From Streptomyces flavochromogenes (GTDB lineage: Bacteria > Actinomycetota > Actinomycetes > Streptomycetales > Streptomycetaceae): a stretch of 64,000 nucleotides of DNA. Positions 24,905 through 34,139 of this stretch are shown here, piece after piece. Under the pieces are notes generated by a model that worked only from the letters and a program-made list of their open reading frames with translations, did no database searches and was not told the DNA's origin. Location: NCBI RefSeq assembly GCF_000717595.1, contig NZ_JNZO01000017.1, positions 1 to 64,000 of the forward strand, read 5' to 3'. The position numbers were made by a program, and so were the translations under genes. Numbering within the stretch: the stretch's first letter is position 1; every line of letters begins with the position of its first letter.

Positions 24905-25909
24905 ATGACGAACGACACCATGATCACCGTCCGGCAGACCGCCCGTCCGACCGGTTTCCCCACCCCCGACCTGTTCGCCTTCGTCGAGTCCCCGGTGCCG
25001 GCTCCGGCGCCCGGCACCGCGCTCGTCGAGAACCTCCAGTGGTCGGTCGACCCGTACCACCGCGAGGCGATGGACTCGGACGAGATCTGGGCCCTGAACT
25101 CCCCCATGGAGGGCCGCACCCTGGGCCGGGTCCTCGACTCCCGCGACCCCCTGCTGCGGCCGGGCGACCTGGTCCTGCACCGGCGGGGCTGGCGGACCCA
25201 CGCCCTGGTGTCCGCTGCCGAGGCGCGCAGGGTCCCGGACCTCGGCCCCGGCGTCCCGCTCGCCGCGCACCTGAGCCTGCTCGGCGGTACGGGCCTGTCG
25301 GCCTTCGTGGGCCTGACCCGGATCGCGCGGCTCCAGCCGGGCGAGGACCTGTTCGTCTCGGCGGCGGCGGGCGGGGTGGGCACGGCCGCGGGCCGGCTGG
25401 CCCGGCTGCTCGGCGCGGGACGGCTGGTGGGCAGCGCGGGTTCGGCGCGGAAGGTGGCGTACCTGACGGAGGAGATCGGCTTCGACGCGGCCTTCGACTA
25501 CCACGAGGGCCCGGTCCCGGAGCTGCTCGCGAAGGCGGCTCCGGAGGGACTCGACGCGGTGCTCGACGGGGTGGGCGGCGACCACCTGGAGGCGGCGATC
25601 GGCGCGCTGCGCCCGTTCGGGCGGATCGCCTGGGTCGGCGCGGTGGGCCAGTACCACTCGCTCTCCGCTCCCCCGCCGGCCCCGCGCAACCTCTTCGACG
25701 TGGTCGGCAAGAGCATCCGGCTCGAGGGCTTCCTGGTCCGCGACCACGCGGACGCCCTCGACGAGCTGTACGACCTGACCGTCCCGCGGCTGCGCGAGGG
25801 GTCGCTGCCCCTGGACGTGACGGTGGTGAAGGGCTTCGAGCACATCGTGAGCGCGTTCCTCGGGATGCTGCGCGGCGAGAACCTGGGGAAGATGCTGGTC
25901 GCGCGATGA
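24905..25909 (+). CDS. MDR-family NADPH-dependent reductase (leukotriene B4 dehydrogenase/curcumin reductase-like)
   Basis: 334 residues, zinc-free medium-chain reductase. An N-terminal GroES-like domain (WSVDPYHREAMDS; MEGRTLGRV) precedes a Rossmann domain with the nucleotide motif SAAAGGVGTAAG and the fingerprint GFDAAFDYHEGP. Relatives reduce alpha,beta-unsaturated ketones and aldehydes. The divergent LysR gene probably regulates it in response to an electrophile or aromatic compound. No cofactor-independent clue to the substrate is visible. Confidence 0.84.
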   Translation: MTNDTMITVRQTARPTGFPTPDLFAFVESPVPAPAPGTALVENLQWSVDPYHREAMDSDEIWALNSPMEGRTLGRVLDSRDPLLRPGDLVLHRRGWRTHALVSAAEARRVPDLGPGVPLAAHLSLLGGTGLSAFVGLTRIARLQPGEDLFVSAAAGGVGTAAGRLARLLGAGRLVGSAGSARKVAYLTEEIGFDAAFDYHEGPVPELLAKAAPEGLDAVLDGVGGDHLEAAIGALRPFGRIAWVGAVGQYHSLSAPPPAPRNLFDVVGKSIRLEGFLVRDHADALDELYDLTVPRLREGSLPLDVTVVKGFEHIVSAFLGMLRGENLGKMLVAR

Positions 25910-25964
25910 GCTCGGCCCACCTATCTAGTTTGCATTCCTATCTAGCTGGTGCTGCAATGCACCC

Positions 25965-26306
25965 ATGGCCGCAGACCGCAGATCCAGCTGGCTCAAGGGA
26001 GTCCTCGACCTGCTCGTCCTCTCCCGCCTGACCGACGGCGAGAGCTACGGGTACGAGATCGCCAAGGCGCTCGCCGAGGCGGGACTCGGCGAGATCAAGG
26101 GCGGGACGCTCTATCCCGTACTGAACCGCCTGGAGGAAGCGGGTCTGGTGGAGGCCGAGTTCCGCGCCGCCGAACGCGGTCCGGGACGCCGCTACTACCG
26201 GCTCACCGAGCGGGGGCGCGAGCACCTCGCCACCGAGAGCCGCGACTGGCTGCGCTTCCACCGCGCCGTCGAGACCACGCTCCACCCAGGGGGAACCACC
26301 GCATGA
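25965..26306 (+). CDS. PadR-family transcriptional regulator
   Basis: 113 residues. Winged helix with the PadR signature: LDLLVLSRLTDGESYGYEIAKAL, the GTLYPVLNRLEEAGLVE recognition region and RRYYRLTERGRE wing. The start ATG lies in a 55-base region containing CTATCTAG twice, 16-17 bases apart, and TGCATT/AATGCA arms (25931-25936 and 25956-25961), likely an autoregulatory operator. The stop overlaps the next ATG (ATGA, 26303-26306), so the two are translationally coupled; PadR genes are commonly paired with a small membrane protein in this way. Confidence 0.88.
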   Translation: MAADRRSSWLKGVLDLLVLSRLTDGESYGYEIAKALAEAGLGEIKGGTLYPVLNRLEEAGLVEAEFRAAERGPGRRYYRLTERGREHLATESRDWLRFHRAVETTLHPGGTTA

Positions 26307-27046
26307 CCACGGAATCCGACCGCTACTTCACCGAGCTCACCGACGCGCTGCGCGCCACGGGCGTCCCGGAGGAGCAGATCGCCGCCACCGTCGAGGACCT
26401 GCGCGGACACCTCGCCGGGACGGGGACGCGTCCGGAGGAGGAGTTCGGGCCGGCCGCCGCCTTCGCCGCCCAGCTCGGCGGGCTCGCGCCGCTGCCGGGC
26501 GAACCCGACGGGAAGGCGGAGAGCTGGACCTGGACGGCGGACCTCTTCAACGACCGCCGGATGCTCGCCGTCCACGGCGACCAGGGCTGGGAGGTGGAGT
26601 CCCTGGACTCCCTCGGCCGGTTCGTCTGCCGCCGCTCCGCGACCGCGACACTGCGCTGGGAGTACCGCCGCGAGATCATCGGCGCCCGGCGCCGCGCCAA
26701 GGTCCTGGCCGAGCTGGAGCCCGAGGGCTGGGAGCTGTGCGGCGAGTGGCTGGTGTACGGCTACTTCAAGCGGCCGCGCGCCGCGACGGCGGGCCCGGCG
26801 GGCGCCCTGGAGGCCCGGCCCGCCACCCCGCACCGCTGGCTGTTCCTGAGCCGCCGCGGCAAGGTGGCGCTCGCGGTGTGGACCGTCCTGGTCGGCGGCG
26901 CGACGGCGGCGTGCTTCATCGGAACGCTCGGCATGGGCGGGCTCGCGATCACCATCGCCCTGGCCTCGATGTTCTCCGCCCTGTTCACCTCCCACCTGGA
27001 GACGACCAGGGGACGGGTGGAGCAGGACCGGTCGAAGTCCGCCTGA
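26303..27046 (+). CDS. PadR-partner membrane protein with HAAS-like N terminus
   Basis: 247 residues. The N terminus (YFTELTDALRATGVPEEQIAATVEDLRGHLAG) is a helical segment like the HAAS domains of proteins that follow PadR regulators. A middle region GWEVESLDSLGRFVCRR...WEYRRE resembles the soluble part of DUF2812-type proteins. Two hydrophobic segments near the C terminus (about 190-232) suggest two membrane helices. Coupling by ATGA with padR indicates a shared role, perhaps envelope-stress sensing, but no direct evidence shows what it does. Confidence 0.65.
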   Translation: MTTESDRYFTELTDALRATGVPEEQIAATVEDLRGHLAGTGTRPEEEFGPAAAFAAQLGGLAPLPGEPDGKAESWTWTADLFNDRRMLAVHGDQGWEVESLDSLGRFVCRRSATATLRWEYRREIIGARRRAKVLAELEPEGWELCGEWLVYGYFKRPRAATAGPAGALEARPATPHRWLFLSRRGKVALAVWTVLVGGATAACFIGTLGMGGLAITIALASMFSALFTSHLETTRGRVEQDRSKSA

Positions 27047-27074
27047 CCCGCCCTCGCAACACCCTGACCCGCCC

Positions 27075-27611
27075 TCACAGCACGTCGCCGTCCCGCCAGT
27101 CGAAGACGAGCGCGGCGGCCGGATCGGGCAGCGCCCGGCCGGCCGCCGGCCGCAGGAAGACGTACCCCTCCTCCTCCGCGAGGTGGACGATCCCCTCGGG
27201 CCCCATGGCTTCGAGGCGGCCTTCCCAGACCCGCCAGCCGCGGGCCCGGTAGAGCGCGGCCCCCTCGTCCGATGCGCCGAGCGCCCCGAAGGCGTACGCC
27301 CCGTCGATGACCCGCTCCAGCTCGGCCATGACGGTCCCGCCGAGGCCCCGGCGCCTGAGGCCGGCCCGGACGGCGACGCCCTCGACGTACCCGACGCGGT
27401 GCGAACGCCCGCGATGACGAGCGCGCCGCAGGACGACGGCGCCGTGTGCGGCGATGCCGCCCTCGTCCTCGATCCAGGCATGGACGCCGCCGAGCGTGTG
27501 GTCCCAGTCGTCGTCGGAGAAGTCGCCGTCGAAGGCGGCGTCGAGCAACGCGCGGACGGAGTGGAGCCGGCCGGCCCCGAGTTCATGGGTGGGCGCGATC
27601 CTCACGGTCAT
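27075..27611 (-). CDS. AAC(2')-family aminoglycoside 2'-N-acetyltransferase homologue
   Basis: 178 residues, the length of chromosomal AAC(2')-I enzymes. The match is through several family-specific blocks, not only the GNAT fold: FDGDFSDDDWDHTLGGVHA, the acetyl-CoA region VGYVEGVAVRAGLRRRGLG, YAFGALGASDEGAALYRARGW and the C-terminal FDWRDGDVL. Mycobacterial AAC(2')-Ic reads very similarly at each block. Such enzymes acetylate the 2'-amino group of gentamicin, tobramycin and kanamycin B; in mycobacteria they may instead have a housekeeping target. There is no aminoglycoside cluster nearby. Start ATG 27609-27611. Convergent with the PadR pair. Confidence 0.82.
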   Translation of the reverse strand: MTVRIAPTHELGAGRLHSVRALLDAAFDGDFSDDDWDHTLGGVHAWIEDEGGIAAHGAVVLRRARHRGRSHRVGYVEGVAVRAGLRRRGLGGTVMAELERVIDGAYAFGALGASDEGAALYRARGWRVWEGRLEAMGPEGIVHLAEEEGYVFLRPAAGRALPDPAAALVFDWRDGDVL

Positions 27612-27658
27612 GCGCCCAGACTCCCACACCCCTTCCATCCATAACCCTTGAGATTCCA

Positions 27659-27687
27659 TTGACAGGTTAGGCGGCGCCTGCTTGAGT
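27659..27687 (+). promoter_or_regulatory. Promoter of the dehalogenase-like gene
   Basis: A consensus -35 TTGACA (27659-27664) is followed by 17 bases and TTGAGT (27682-27687), 5 of 6 to the streptomycete TAGRRT -10. The site is 38 bases upstream of the ATG. GGTTA and TAACC half-sites (27665-27669, 27695-27699) flank the -10 and may be an operator. Confidence 0.55.
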
Positions 27688-27725
27688 CATCACATAACCA
27701 CTGACACGCATCTGAGGGGTTAGAT

Positions 27726-28619
27726 ATGACGCGCACTGTGCTGCCGACCCACCACCGCACCGTCAAGGTCCGCGACCACGAGATCGCCTACCGCGAGGCG
27801 GGCCCGGCCGACGCCCCCGTGCTCCTGCTGCTGCACGGCTTCCCCACCAGCTCGCGCATGTTCCGCGACCTGATCCCGCGGCTCGCCGACTCCTACCGCC
27901 TGATCGCCCCCGACCACCTGGGCTTCGGCCGCAGCGCGGCTCCCGACGCCGCCGATTTCGACTACACCTTCGCCGAACTGGCGGCGATCACCGCCGAGTT
28001 CACCGAGGCGCTGGGCCTGGACCGGTTCGCGCTCTACATCCAGGACTACGGCTCCCCCATCGGCCTGCGCCTCGCCCTCGCCCACCCGGAGCGGATCACC
28101 GCGATCATCAGCCAGAACGGCAACGCGTACGAGGAGGGCCTCGGCGCCGAGGCCTGGGCGCCGGTCCTCGCCCTGATCCAGGAGCGCACCCCCGAGACCG
28201 AGGAGCCGGTGCGCGCCATTCGCTCGCCGGACGGCATCCGCTGGCAGTACGAGACGGGCGTACCGGCCGAGTACCTCGATCTCCTCGACCCCGACGCCTG
28301 GCACCACGACGCCGCCCTGATGGCCCGCGAGGGGCAGGACGAGATCCAGCTCGGCCTGATCGCCGACTACGGCTCCAACTTCGCCCTCTACCCGGCCTTC
28401 CAGGAGTACTTCCGCACCAGCCGGGTGCCGCTCCTCGCCGTCTGGGGCGAAGGCGACCAGGTCTTCGTCCCGGCGGGCGCCGAAGCGTTCCGCCGCGACC
28501 TCCCGGACGCCGAGATCCACCTGCTGCCCACGGGCCACTTCGCCCTGGAGACTCACGCGCCGGCGATCGCCGCCCTGATCGACGGCTTCCTCGCGCGGCG
28601 CGTCCTCGTCAGGCCGTAG
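27726..28619 (+). CDS. Alpha/beta hydrolase, haloalkane dehalogenase-like
   Basis: 297 residues. The oxyanion HGFPTSSRMF, the nucleophile elbow IQDYGSPIG (Asp instead of Ser), WGEGDQVF with an acidic residue, and the catalytic His in LPTGHFALETHA give the D-H-acid pattern of haloalkane dehalogenases and epoxide hydrolases. A haloalkane or epoxide substrate is inferred from the Asp nucleophile; many relatives act on unknown compounds. It has its own strong-looking promoter and runs 11 bases into the convergent small gene at 28609. Confidence 0.82.
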   Translation: MTRTVLPTHHRTVKVRDHEIAYREAGPADAPVLLLLHGFPTSSRMFRDLIPRLADSYRLIAPDHLGFGRSAAPDAADFDYTFAELAAITAEFTEALGLDRFALYIQDYGSPIGLRLALAHPERITAIISQNGNAYEEGLGAEAWAPVLALIQERTPETEEPVRAIRSPDGIRWQYETGVPAEYLDLLDPDAWHHDAALMAREGQDEIQLGLIADYGSNFALYPAFQEYFRTSRVPLLAVWGEGDQVFVPAGAEAFRRDLPDAEIHLLPTGHFALETHAPAIAALIDGFLARRVLVRP

Positions 28620-28845
28620 CCTTCTCCAGGTCGCGGGCCATGCGCTCCACCCAGTCGGTCAAGCCCTCTCGATGGCGGCCGTCGGCCTCGAGCAGGGTCG
28701 CGACCTGCGCGTCCGTGAGCCGGTCGGGTCCCGGCCCGGTCAGCAGCCGGTGCAGCTCCTTCATCAGGGACATCATCCGCAGCGCGTCGAGGTGCTCGAT
28801 CGCGTCGACCCCGTGCCCGGGGCCGAGTGTCGTCGAACCTGGCAT
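28609..28845 (-). CDS. Small conserved helical protein (78 residues)
   Basis: ATG 28843-28845 is chosen because GAGGAGG lies six to ten bases upstream. The protein is mostly helical (IEHLDALRMMSLMKELHRLLTGPGPDRLTDAQVATLLEADG in parts) with no membrane segment or cysteine. I do not recognise a family. Its 3' end overlaps the convergent hydrolase gene by 11 bases. Codon use is normal for the region. Confidence 0.6.
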   Translation of the reverse strand: MPGSTTLGPGHGVDAIEHLDALRMMSLMKELHRLLTGPGPDRLTDAQVATLLEADGRHREGLTDWVERMARDLEKATA

Positions 28846-28898
28846 GTCGTGCCTCCTCACCGATCCCCCTCCCAGCAGCGTAAGCCCCCCGCATGAGA

Positions 28899-28940
28899 AC
28901 CGCCCCCGTCCTCAGTTGGGGGACCGAGGAGGGGGGCGGT
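28899..28940. terminator. Terminator downstream of pruA
   Basis: Arms 28899-28913 and 28926-28940 (ACCGCCCCC...GGGGGCGGT type, one mismatch) form a 15-bp stem about 50 bases after the pruA stop. Confidence 0.65.
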
Positions 28941-28987
28941 GATCAGGGGCCGCTCACGCGGCGGGCCTCCGGTGGAGGCGGGTGGCG

Positions 28988-30628
28988 TCAGCCCATGTGG
29001 GGGTAGCCGTACTCGGTCGGCGGGACCAGCGTCTCCTTGATGGCGCGGGTCAGCGTCCAGCGCATCAGGTTCTGCGGGGCGCCGGCCTTGTCGTTCGTGC
29101 CCGAGGCACGGCCGCCGCCGAAGGGCTGCTGGCCGACGACGGCACCGGTCGACTTGTCGTTGATGTAGAAGTTGCCCGCGGCGAAGCGGAGCTTCTCCAT
29201 CGTGTACGCGGCCGCCGCGCGGTCGCCGGAGATGACCGAGCCGGTGAGGGCGTAGTCCGAGACCGACTCCATCTGGGTCAGCATCGCGTCGTACCCGTCG
29301 GCAGCGCTGTCGTCGTACACGTGGATCGCGAGGATCGGGCCGAAGTACTCGGCCTTGAAGACCTCGTTCTCCGGGTCGGTGCAGGCGATGACGGTCGGGC
29401 GGACGAAGTAGCCCACCGAGTCGTCGTACGTGCCACCGGCGATGATCGTGCAGGTCGGGTCGGCCGCGGCACGGTCGATCGCGGCCTTGTTCTTGGCGAA
29501 CGAGCGCTCGTCGATGACGGCACCGATGAAGTTCGACAGGTCGGTGACGTCACCCATGGTGATGCCGTCGACCTCGGCCGCGAACTCCTCCTTGAAACCG
29601 TCGTTCCAGATGGAGGCCGGAACGTAGGCGCGCGAGGACGCGGAGCACTTCTGGCCCTGGAACTCGAAGGAGCCACGGGTCAGCGCGGTCTTCAGGATGG
29701 CGCGGTCGGCGCTGGGGTGCGCGACGACGAAGTCCTTGCCGCCGGTCTCGCCGACGATCCGCGGGTACGAGCGGTACTTCTCGATGTTGGTGCCGACCGT
29801 CTTCCACAGGTGCTGGAAGGTCTTGGTCGAACCGGTGAAGTGGATACCGGCCAGGTCGGGGTGGTTCAGGGCCACCTCGGAGACGGCGATGCCGTCGCCG
29901 GTCACCAGGTTGATGACGCCCTTCGGCAGGCCGGCCTCCTCCAGGAGCTCCATGAGGAGCACGGCGGAGTGGGTCTGCGTCGGGGACGGCTTCCAGACCA
30001 CCACGTTGCCCATGAGGGCGGGGGCGGTGGGCAGGTTGCCCGCGATGGCGGTGAAGTTGAACGGCGTGATCGCGTAGACGAAGCCCTCGAGCGGGCGGTG
30101 GTCCAGACGGTTCCACACACCCGGGGAGTTCGCCGGCGGCTGCTCGGCCAGGATCTGGCGGGCGTACGCCACGTTGAAGCGCCAGAAGTCGACGAGCTCG
30201 CACGGGGTGTCGATCTCGGCCTGCTGGGCGGTCTTCGACTGGCCGAGCATGGTGGACGCGGCCAGCGTCTCGCGCCACGGGCCGGCGAGCAGCTCGGCGG
30301 CGCGCAGGATGATCGCGGCACGGTCGTCGAAGGCCATCGCGCGCCAGGCGGGGGCCGCGGCCAGGGCCGCGTCGACGGCGTCCTGGGCGTCCTGCGTGGT
30401 GGCACCGCGGAAGGTGCCGATGACGGCCTTGTGGTTGTGCGGCTGGACGACCTTGAACTCCTCGCCGCCGCCGAGGCGCTTCACGCCGCCGATGGTCATC
30501 GGCAGCTCGCGCGGGTTCTCGGCCAGCTCCTTGAGCTTGATCTCGAGGCGGGCGCGCTCGGGGGAGCCGGGGGCGTAGCTGTGCACCGGCTCGTTGACCG
30601 GAGCGGGGACCTGGGTGACAGCGTCCAT
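28988..30628 (-). CDS. pruA: L-glutamate gamma-semialdehyde (1-pyrroline-5-carboxylate) dehydrogenase
   Basis: 546 residues, the stand-alone P5C dehydrogenase. It oxidises glutamate semialdehyde, made from proline by PutA, to glutamate with NAD. The catalytic Glu is in VGETGGKDFV, the catalytic Cys in FEFQGQKCSASSR, and the N-terminal YAITPFNFTAIAGN and KPSPTQTHS are typical. ATG 30626-30628 follows putA by 30 bases on the same strand, making a putA-pruA operon. The PucR-type gene upstream of putA is the probable proline-responsive regulator. Confidence 0.95.
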   Translation of the reverse strand: MDAVTQVPAPVNEPVHSYAPGSPERARLEIKLKELAENPRELPMTIGGVKRLGGGEEFKVVQPHNHKAVIGTFRGATTQDAQDAVDAALAAAPAWRAMAFDDRAAIILRAAELLAGPWRETLAASTMLGQSKTAQQAEIDTPCELVDFWRFNVAYARQILAEQPPANSPGVWNRLDHRPLEGFVYAITPFNFTAIAGNLPTAPALMGNVVVWKPSPTQTHSAVLLMELLEEAGLPKGVINLVTGDGIAVSEVALNHPDLAGIHFTGSTKTFQHLWKTVGTNIEKYRSYPRIVGETGGKDFVVAHPSADRAILKTALTRGSFEFQGQKCSASSRAYVPASIWNDGFKEEFAAEVDGITMGDVTDLSNFIGAVIDERSFAKNKAAIDRAAADPTCTIIAGGTYDDSVGYFVRPTVIACTDPENEVFKAEYFGPILAIHVYDDSAADGYDAMLTQMESVSDYALTGSVISGDRAAAAYTMEKLRFAAGNFYINDKSTGAVVGQQPFGGGRASGTNDKAGAPQNLMRWTLTRAIKETLVPPTEYGYPHMG

Positions 30629-30658
30629 AAGTCTCGTGACTCCTTGTGAGAGGTGGGC

Positions 30659-31585
30659 TCAGCCCTTGGTGAGGATGGAGCGGACGAAGAAGAGGAGGTT
30701 GGCCGGCTTCTCCGCGAGGCGCCGCATGAAGTAGCCGTACCAGTCGGTGCCGTAGGCGGTGTACACGCGCATGCGGTGCCCCTCGGCGGCCAGACGGTGC
30801 TGCTCCTCGCTGCGGATGCCGTACAGCATCTGGAACTCGTACTCGTCCAGCTTGCGCCCCGCGCGGCGGGCGAGCTCCTGGCCGACGGCGATCAGCCGCG
30901 GGTCGTGGGAGCCGATCATCGGGTAGCCCTCGCCGTCCATCAGGATCTTCATGATCCGGACGTACGCCTTGTCGATCTCGGGCTTGTCCTGGATGGCGAC
31001 GGAGGCGGGCTCCTTGTAGGCGCCCTTCACGATCCGGACGCGGGAGCCGTTCGCGGCGAGGCGACGGGCGTCGTCCTCGGTGCGGAAGAGGTAGGCCTGG
31101 ATGACACAGCCGGTCTGCGGGTGGGTCTTCCGCAGCTCCTCGTGGATGGCGAACATCGAGTCGAGGGTGGTGTGGTCCTCGGCGTCCAGGGTGACCGTGG
31201 TGCCGATCTCGGCGGCGGCCTCGACGACCGGGCGGACGTTCGCGAGGGCCAGCTCGTGGCCGTTCTCCAGGGACTGGCCGAACATCGAGAGCTTGACGGA
31301 CATCTCGGCGCGCTCGCCGAGGCCGAGCTCCTTGAGGCGCCCGATGAGCTCCAGGTAGGCGTCGCGGGCGGCGTGCGACTGCTCGACGGTGGTGATGTCC
31401 TCACCGACGACGTCGAGGGTGACCTCCAGGCCGCGGTCGCTCAGCTCCTGGACGATCGGGACGACGTCGTCGACCGACTCACCGGCGATGAAGCGGGCGA
31501 CGACCTGCTTGGTCCCGGGGGCGGCCGACACGAAACGGCGCATCTTGTCGCTGCGCGACGCGGCGAGGATCACGGGACCCAGCAC
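30659..31585 (-). CDS. putA: Proline dehydrogenase (monofunctional)
   Basis: 308 residues, the usual length of the actinobacterial enzyme. The start GTG 31583-31585 is chosen because GGAGGT lies five bases upstream and the N terminus MLGPVILAASRS matches the family; the open frame reaches to 31714 but is not needed. The FAD/substrate barrel shows TLDAEDHTTLDSM, RIVKGAYKEP and FQMLYGIR, with the two arginines near the C terminus (ANLLFFVRSIL) typical for PRODH. First gene of putA-pruA, divergent from the PucR-type regulator. Confidence 0.94.
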   Translation of the reverse strand: MLGPVILAASRSDKMRRFVSAAPGTKQVVARFIAGESVDDVVPIVQELSDRGLEVTLDVVGEDITTVEQSHAARDAYLELIGRLKELGLGERAEMSVKLSMFGQSLENGHELALANVRPVVEAAAEIGTTVTLDAEDHTTLDSMFAIHEELRKTHPQTGCVIQAYLFRTEDDARRLAANGSRVRIVKGAYKEPASVAIQDKPEIDKAYVRIMKILMDGEGYPMIGSHDPRLIAVGQELARRAGRKLDEYEFQMLYGIRSEEQHRLAAEGHRMRVYTAYGTDWYGYFMRRLAEKPANLLFFVRSILTKG

Positions 31586-31768
31586 GGGGACCTCCAGAAG
31601 GACAGGGTGACGAAGGGTGCCGTACCCGATCTTTCGTAAGAATCCGGGAACAGCACGAAGAACCACCGTGAAACCTATGGATCGCTCCGATCGTCCGCCA
31701 TCTACAGCTGTCACGCATCCGTGCGCGGCATCTCATACACATGTCTGAGAGGGTGCGAGAATGGCGCT

Positions 31769-32890
31769 GTGAAGGGCGATTACCAAGAACTGGTGGACGA
31801 GATCTCCGCGCTGCTCGGCGCACCGGCGACGCTGGAGAACCGTGATTTCGGTCTGATCGCCTTCGGCGCCCACGACAGCGACGACGACACCGCGATGGAC
31901 CCCGTCCGGACGCGGTCGATCCTGACCCGGAAGTCGACTCCGGCGGTCCGTGCCTGGTTCGAGGGCTTCGGCATCACCCGGGCGACGGGCCCCGTCCGCA
32001 TCCCGGCCGCCCCGGACGCCGGGGTGTTCCGGGACCGCATCTGTCTGCCCGTACGCCATCGGGGAGTCGTCCTCGGGTACGTCTGGCTGCTCGACGCCGA
32101 GCCCGGCCCCACGCCCGCCCAGCTCACGGCCGCGATGGAGGTCGCCACCCGGATCGGCGACCTCCTCGCCGACGAGGAGCGCGCGGACGCGGACCTCTCG
32201 CGCGAGTTCGCCGCCGCCCTGACCGCCGGGCGGGGCTGGCAGAGCGACATGGCCGTCGCGGCCCTCCGGGTGGCCCTCGGCCCCAGCGCGGACGGCCTGC
32301 ACACCGTCGTCTGCGCGACCCCCTGGCAGGGCGAGGCGCCCTCGATCAGGTCGGTCCCCGCCGCGGCGGCGGTCGCCGTCCTGCCCGAGGGCGAGTCCGG
32401 CGAGTCCCTCGCCGTCCTCGTACGGCTGCGCACGCCCGAGGACCTCTCCCCCGCCCGCGCGGCCGCCGACCGGCTGCGCGCCGCCGCCCCGGCCGGCATC
32501 GCCACCCCCCGCCGGGGCCTCGCGGACCTCCCGGCGGCCTGGCGCGAGGCCAACACGGCGGCCCGCGCCGCCACCGCCCAGCCGACCCTCGGCCCGGTCG
32601 CGGAATGGGCCGGGATCGGCCCGTACCGCCTCCTCGCGGCCCTCTACCACCCCGAGGTCGACCCCGCCGTCGCCCCTCTCGTCGCCCCCGCCCACGCCGA
32701 ACTGGCGCGCACCGCCGAGGTGTTCCTCGACAACGCGGGCCAGGCGGGCCGCACGGCCGCGGCCCTGGGCATCCACCGCCAGACCCTCTACTACCGGCTG
32801 TCCCGGGTCGAGCAGCTCACGGGCCTGGACCTGGACGACGGCGAGGACCGCCTGCTGCTCCACATGTCCCTGAAGTCGGCGCGCCTCTGA
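31769..32890 (+). CDS. PucR-type regulator, probable activator of putA-pruA
   Basis: 373 residues from GTG 31769; an in-frame ATG at 31721 is the alternative, but the ribosome-binding signals are weak for both. The N-terminal domain is GAF/PAS-like (residues about 20-130). The C-terminal PucR HTH is clear: [38 protein letters not shown] (the [18 protein letters not shown] helix-turn-helix). It is divergent from putA with 183 bases between the starts, containing A/T-rich promoter sequence. In other streptomycetes a regulator of this type is thought to activate proline use; I infer the same here from position. Confidence 0.8.
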   Translation: MKGDYQELVDEISALLGAPATLENRDFGLIAFGAHDSDDDTAMDPVRTRSILTRKSTPAVRAWFEGFGITRATGPVRIPAAPDAGVFRDRICLPVRHRGVVLGYVWLLDAEPGPTPAQLTAAMEVATRIGDLLADEERADADLSREFAAALTAGRGWQSDMAVAALRVALGPSADGLHTVVCATPWQGEAPSIRSVPAAAAVAVLPEGESGESLAVLVRLRTPEDLSPARAAADRLRAAAPAGIATPRRGLADLPAAWREANTAARAATAQPTLGPVAEWAGIGPYRLLAALYHPEVDPAVAPLVAPAHAELARTAEVFLDNAGQAGRTAAALGIHRQTLYYRLSRVEQLTGLDLDDGEDRLLLHMSLKSARL

Positions 32891-32990
32891 GGACGGACGC
32901 CCCTGTGGGGCCGCCCGGGCCCCGGGAGGCCCGGCGGCTCCGAACGGCCGCCCCTCCGGGCCGGTTTGGCCGGTTTATAGGATCTCCCCC

Positions 32991-34139
32991 ATGACCACGG
33001 GGAACTGGGCGCCGCCGACGTACACCGAACGGCTGCTGTACAAGGCAGTGGCGCGCGACGATCGGGCGGCCGTCCTGGACGCGCTCGGACGGACACGTCT
33101 GTACGTACTGCAGGCGCGGGTGCACGCCGACGCGCCCGGTTACATCCCGCCCCTCCCCTCCCGGCGCGACAAGGCCGCCCGGCGCACCGTCGTCCCGGTG
33201 CTGACCGAGGGCATGCTGCCGGCGTGGCACCCCGACTGGGTGTTCAAGCAGACCACCCTCGCCAGGCTCGCCGCGGCCTGGCCGAACGACCGCTGGTGGC
33301 TCGCGGTCAACCCGGACACCCCGTGCGCGGCCGCGCTCCCCGCCCGGGCCGCCGACCGGCGGGCCTGGGAGGAGGCGGGCAACAGAGGCGGCGGCCCGGC
33401 GCGGCTCCGCCTGCTCACCCACGCCGGCGGGCCGCTGCACGGGCCGGTCGCGCACGCCCTCGCGCTCGGCGCGCACCTCGCCGTGCTCAACGGCCTCGTG
33501 TGGAACGCGCTCGGCGCCCAGTACGAGGACTACCCCACCGACGTCTCCCGGCTGCACCGGCCCTGGGCCGTCCGCCACCGGGCGGACTTCCGGGACAAGC
33601 TGCGGACCCTGGTCGCCACCCGGCTCGTCGGCCGGGTCCCCGAGTCCGTCCTGGGGATGCGGCACCGTCTCACCGCCCGCCTGGGCCACGCGCCGAGCGA
33701 CGAACAGTGGGCCTCGATGGTCACCGTGAACTTCGAGCGGGACGACCCCTACGGCGAGGACCGGGCCGAGGCCGCGGAATTCCTGCGCCGGATCATCCAT
33801 TACGAGGCGCGGTTCCACGCCGACGGTCTCCTCCCGCCGGGCGGGCGGGTCGACACCCTGGCCGCCTTCGACCACGGGCGCGCCGTGAACGTCGTACGCC
33901 TCGCGCTGGGCGCGCGGTACTGCGACCCGCAGGAGGCCGAGGAGTCCGTCCTGAGGGTCCTCGAACCCGCCCGGCAGGCGTACGGCTCCTGGGAGGAGTT
34001 CTCCCTCGGCTATCTGCTGGCCCGGCTGATCCACTTCGACGAGGGCGACGCCGAGCCGATGTACCAGGAGTCCGTGGCCGTCCACCGCACTCTCACCCAG
34101 GACCCTTCGAGCCCCTACCGGAACATCCCGTGGTCATGA
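32991..34139 (+). CDS. DUF1266/SseB-type protein, copy 1
   Basis: 382 residues. The N-terminal part (RTRLYVLQARVHA, RRTVVPVLTEGMLPAWHPDWVF) is SseB-like; the C-terminal half (RRIIHYEARFHADGLLPPGGRVDTLAAFDHGRAVNVVRLALGARYC in parts, AYGSWEEFSLGYLLARL) is the DUF1266 domain found in E. coli YbeR/YbeU-type proteins. No signal peptide or membrane helix. The stop overlaps the ATG of a second copy (ATGA, 34136-34139). DUF1266 proteins occur near contractile or polymorphic-toxin loci in other bacteria, but none is here; function unknown. Confidence 0.72.
   Translation: MTTGNWAPPTYTERLLYKAVARDDRAAVLDALGRTRLYVLQARVHADAPGYIPPLPSRRDKAARRTVVPVLTEGMLPAWHPDWVFKQTTLARLAAAWPNDRWWLAVNPDTPCAAALPARAADRRAWEEAGNRGGGPARLRLLTHAGGPLHGPVAHALALGAHLAVLNGLVWNALGAQYEDYPTDVSRLHRPWAVRHRADFRDKLRTLVATRLVGRVPESVLGMRHRLTARLGHAPSDEQWASMVTVNFERDDPYGEDRAEAAEFLRRIIHYEARFHADGLLPPGGRVDTLAAFDHGRAVNVVRLALGARYCDPQEAEESVLRVLEPARQAYGSWEEFSLGYLLARLIHFDEGDAEPMYQESVAVHRTLTQDPSSPYRNIPWS

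Noticed and set aside
27075..28619. AAC(2') gene and dehalogenase-like gene as part of an antibiotic cluster
   Set aside because: No biosynthetic genes are near and they are divergent, separate units.
32891..32990. Extra small gene between PucR and DUF1266 genes
   Set aside because: Only 100 bases, with no ORF with ribosome-binding site.
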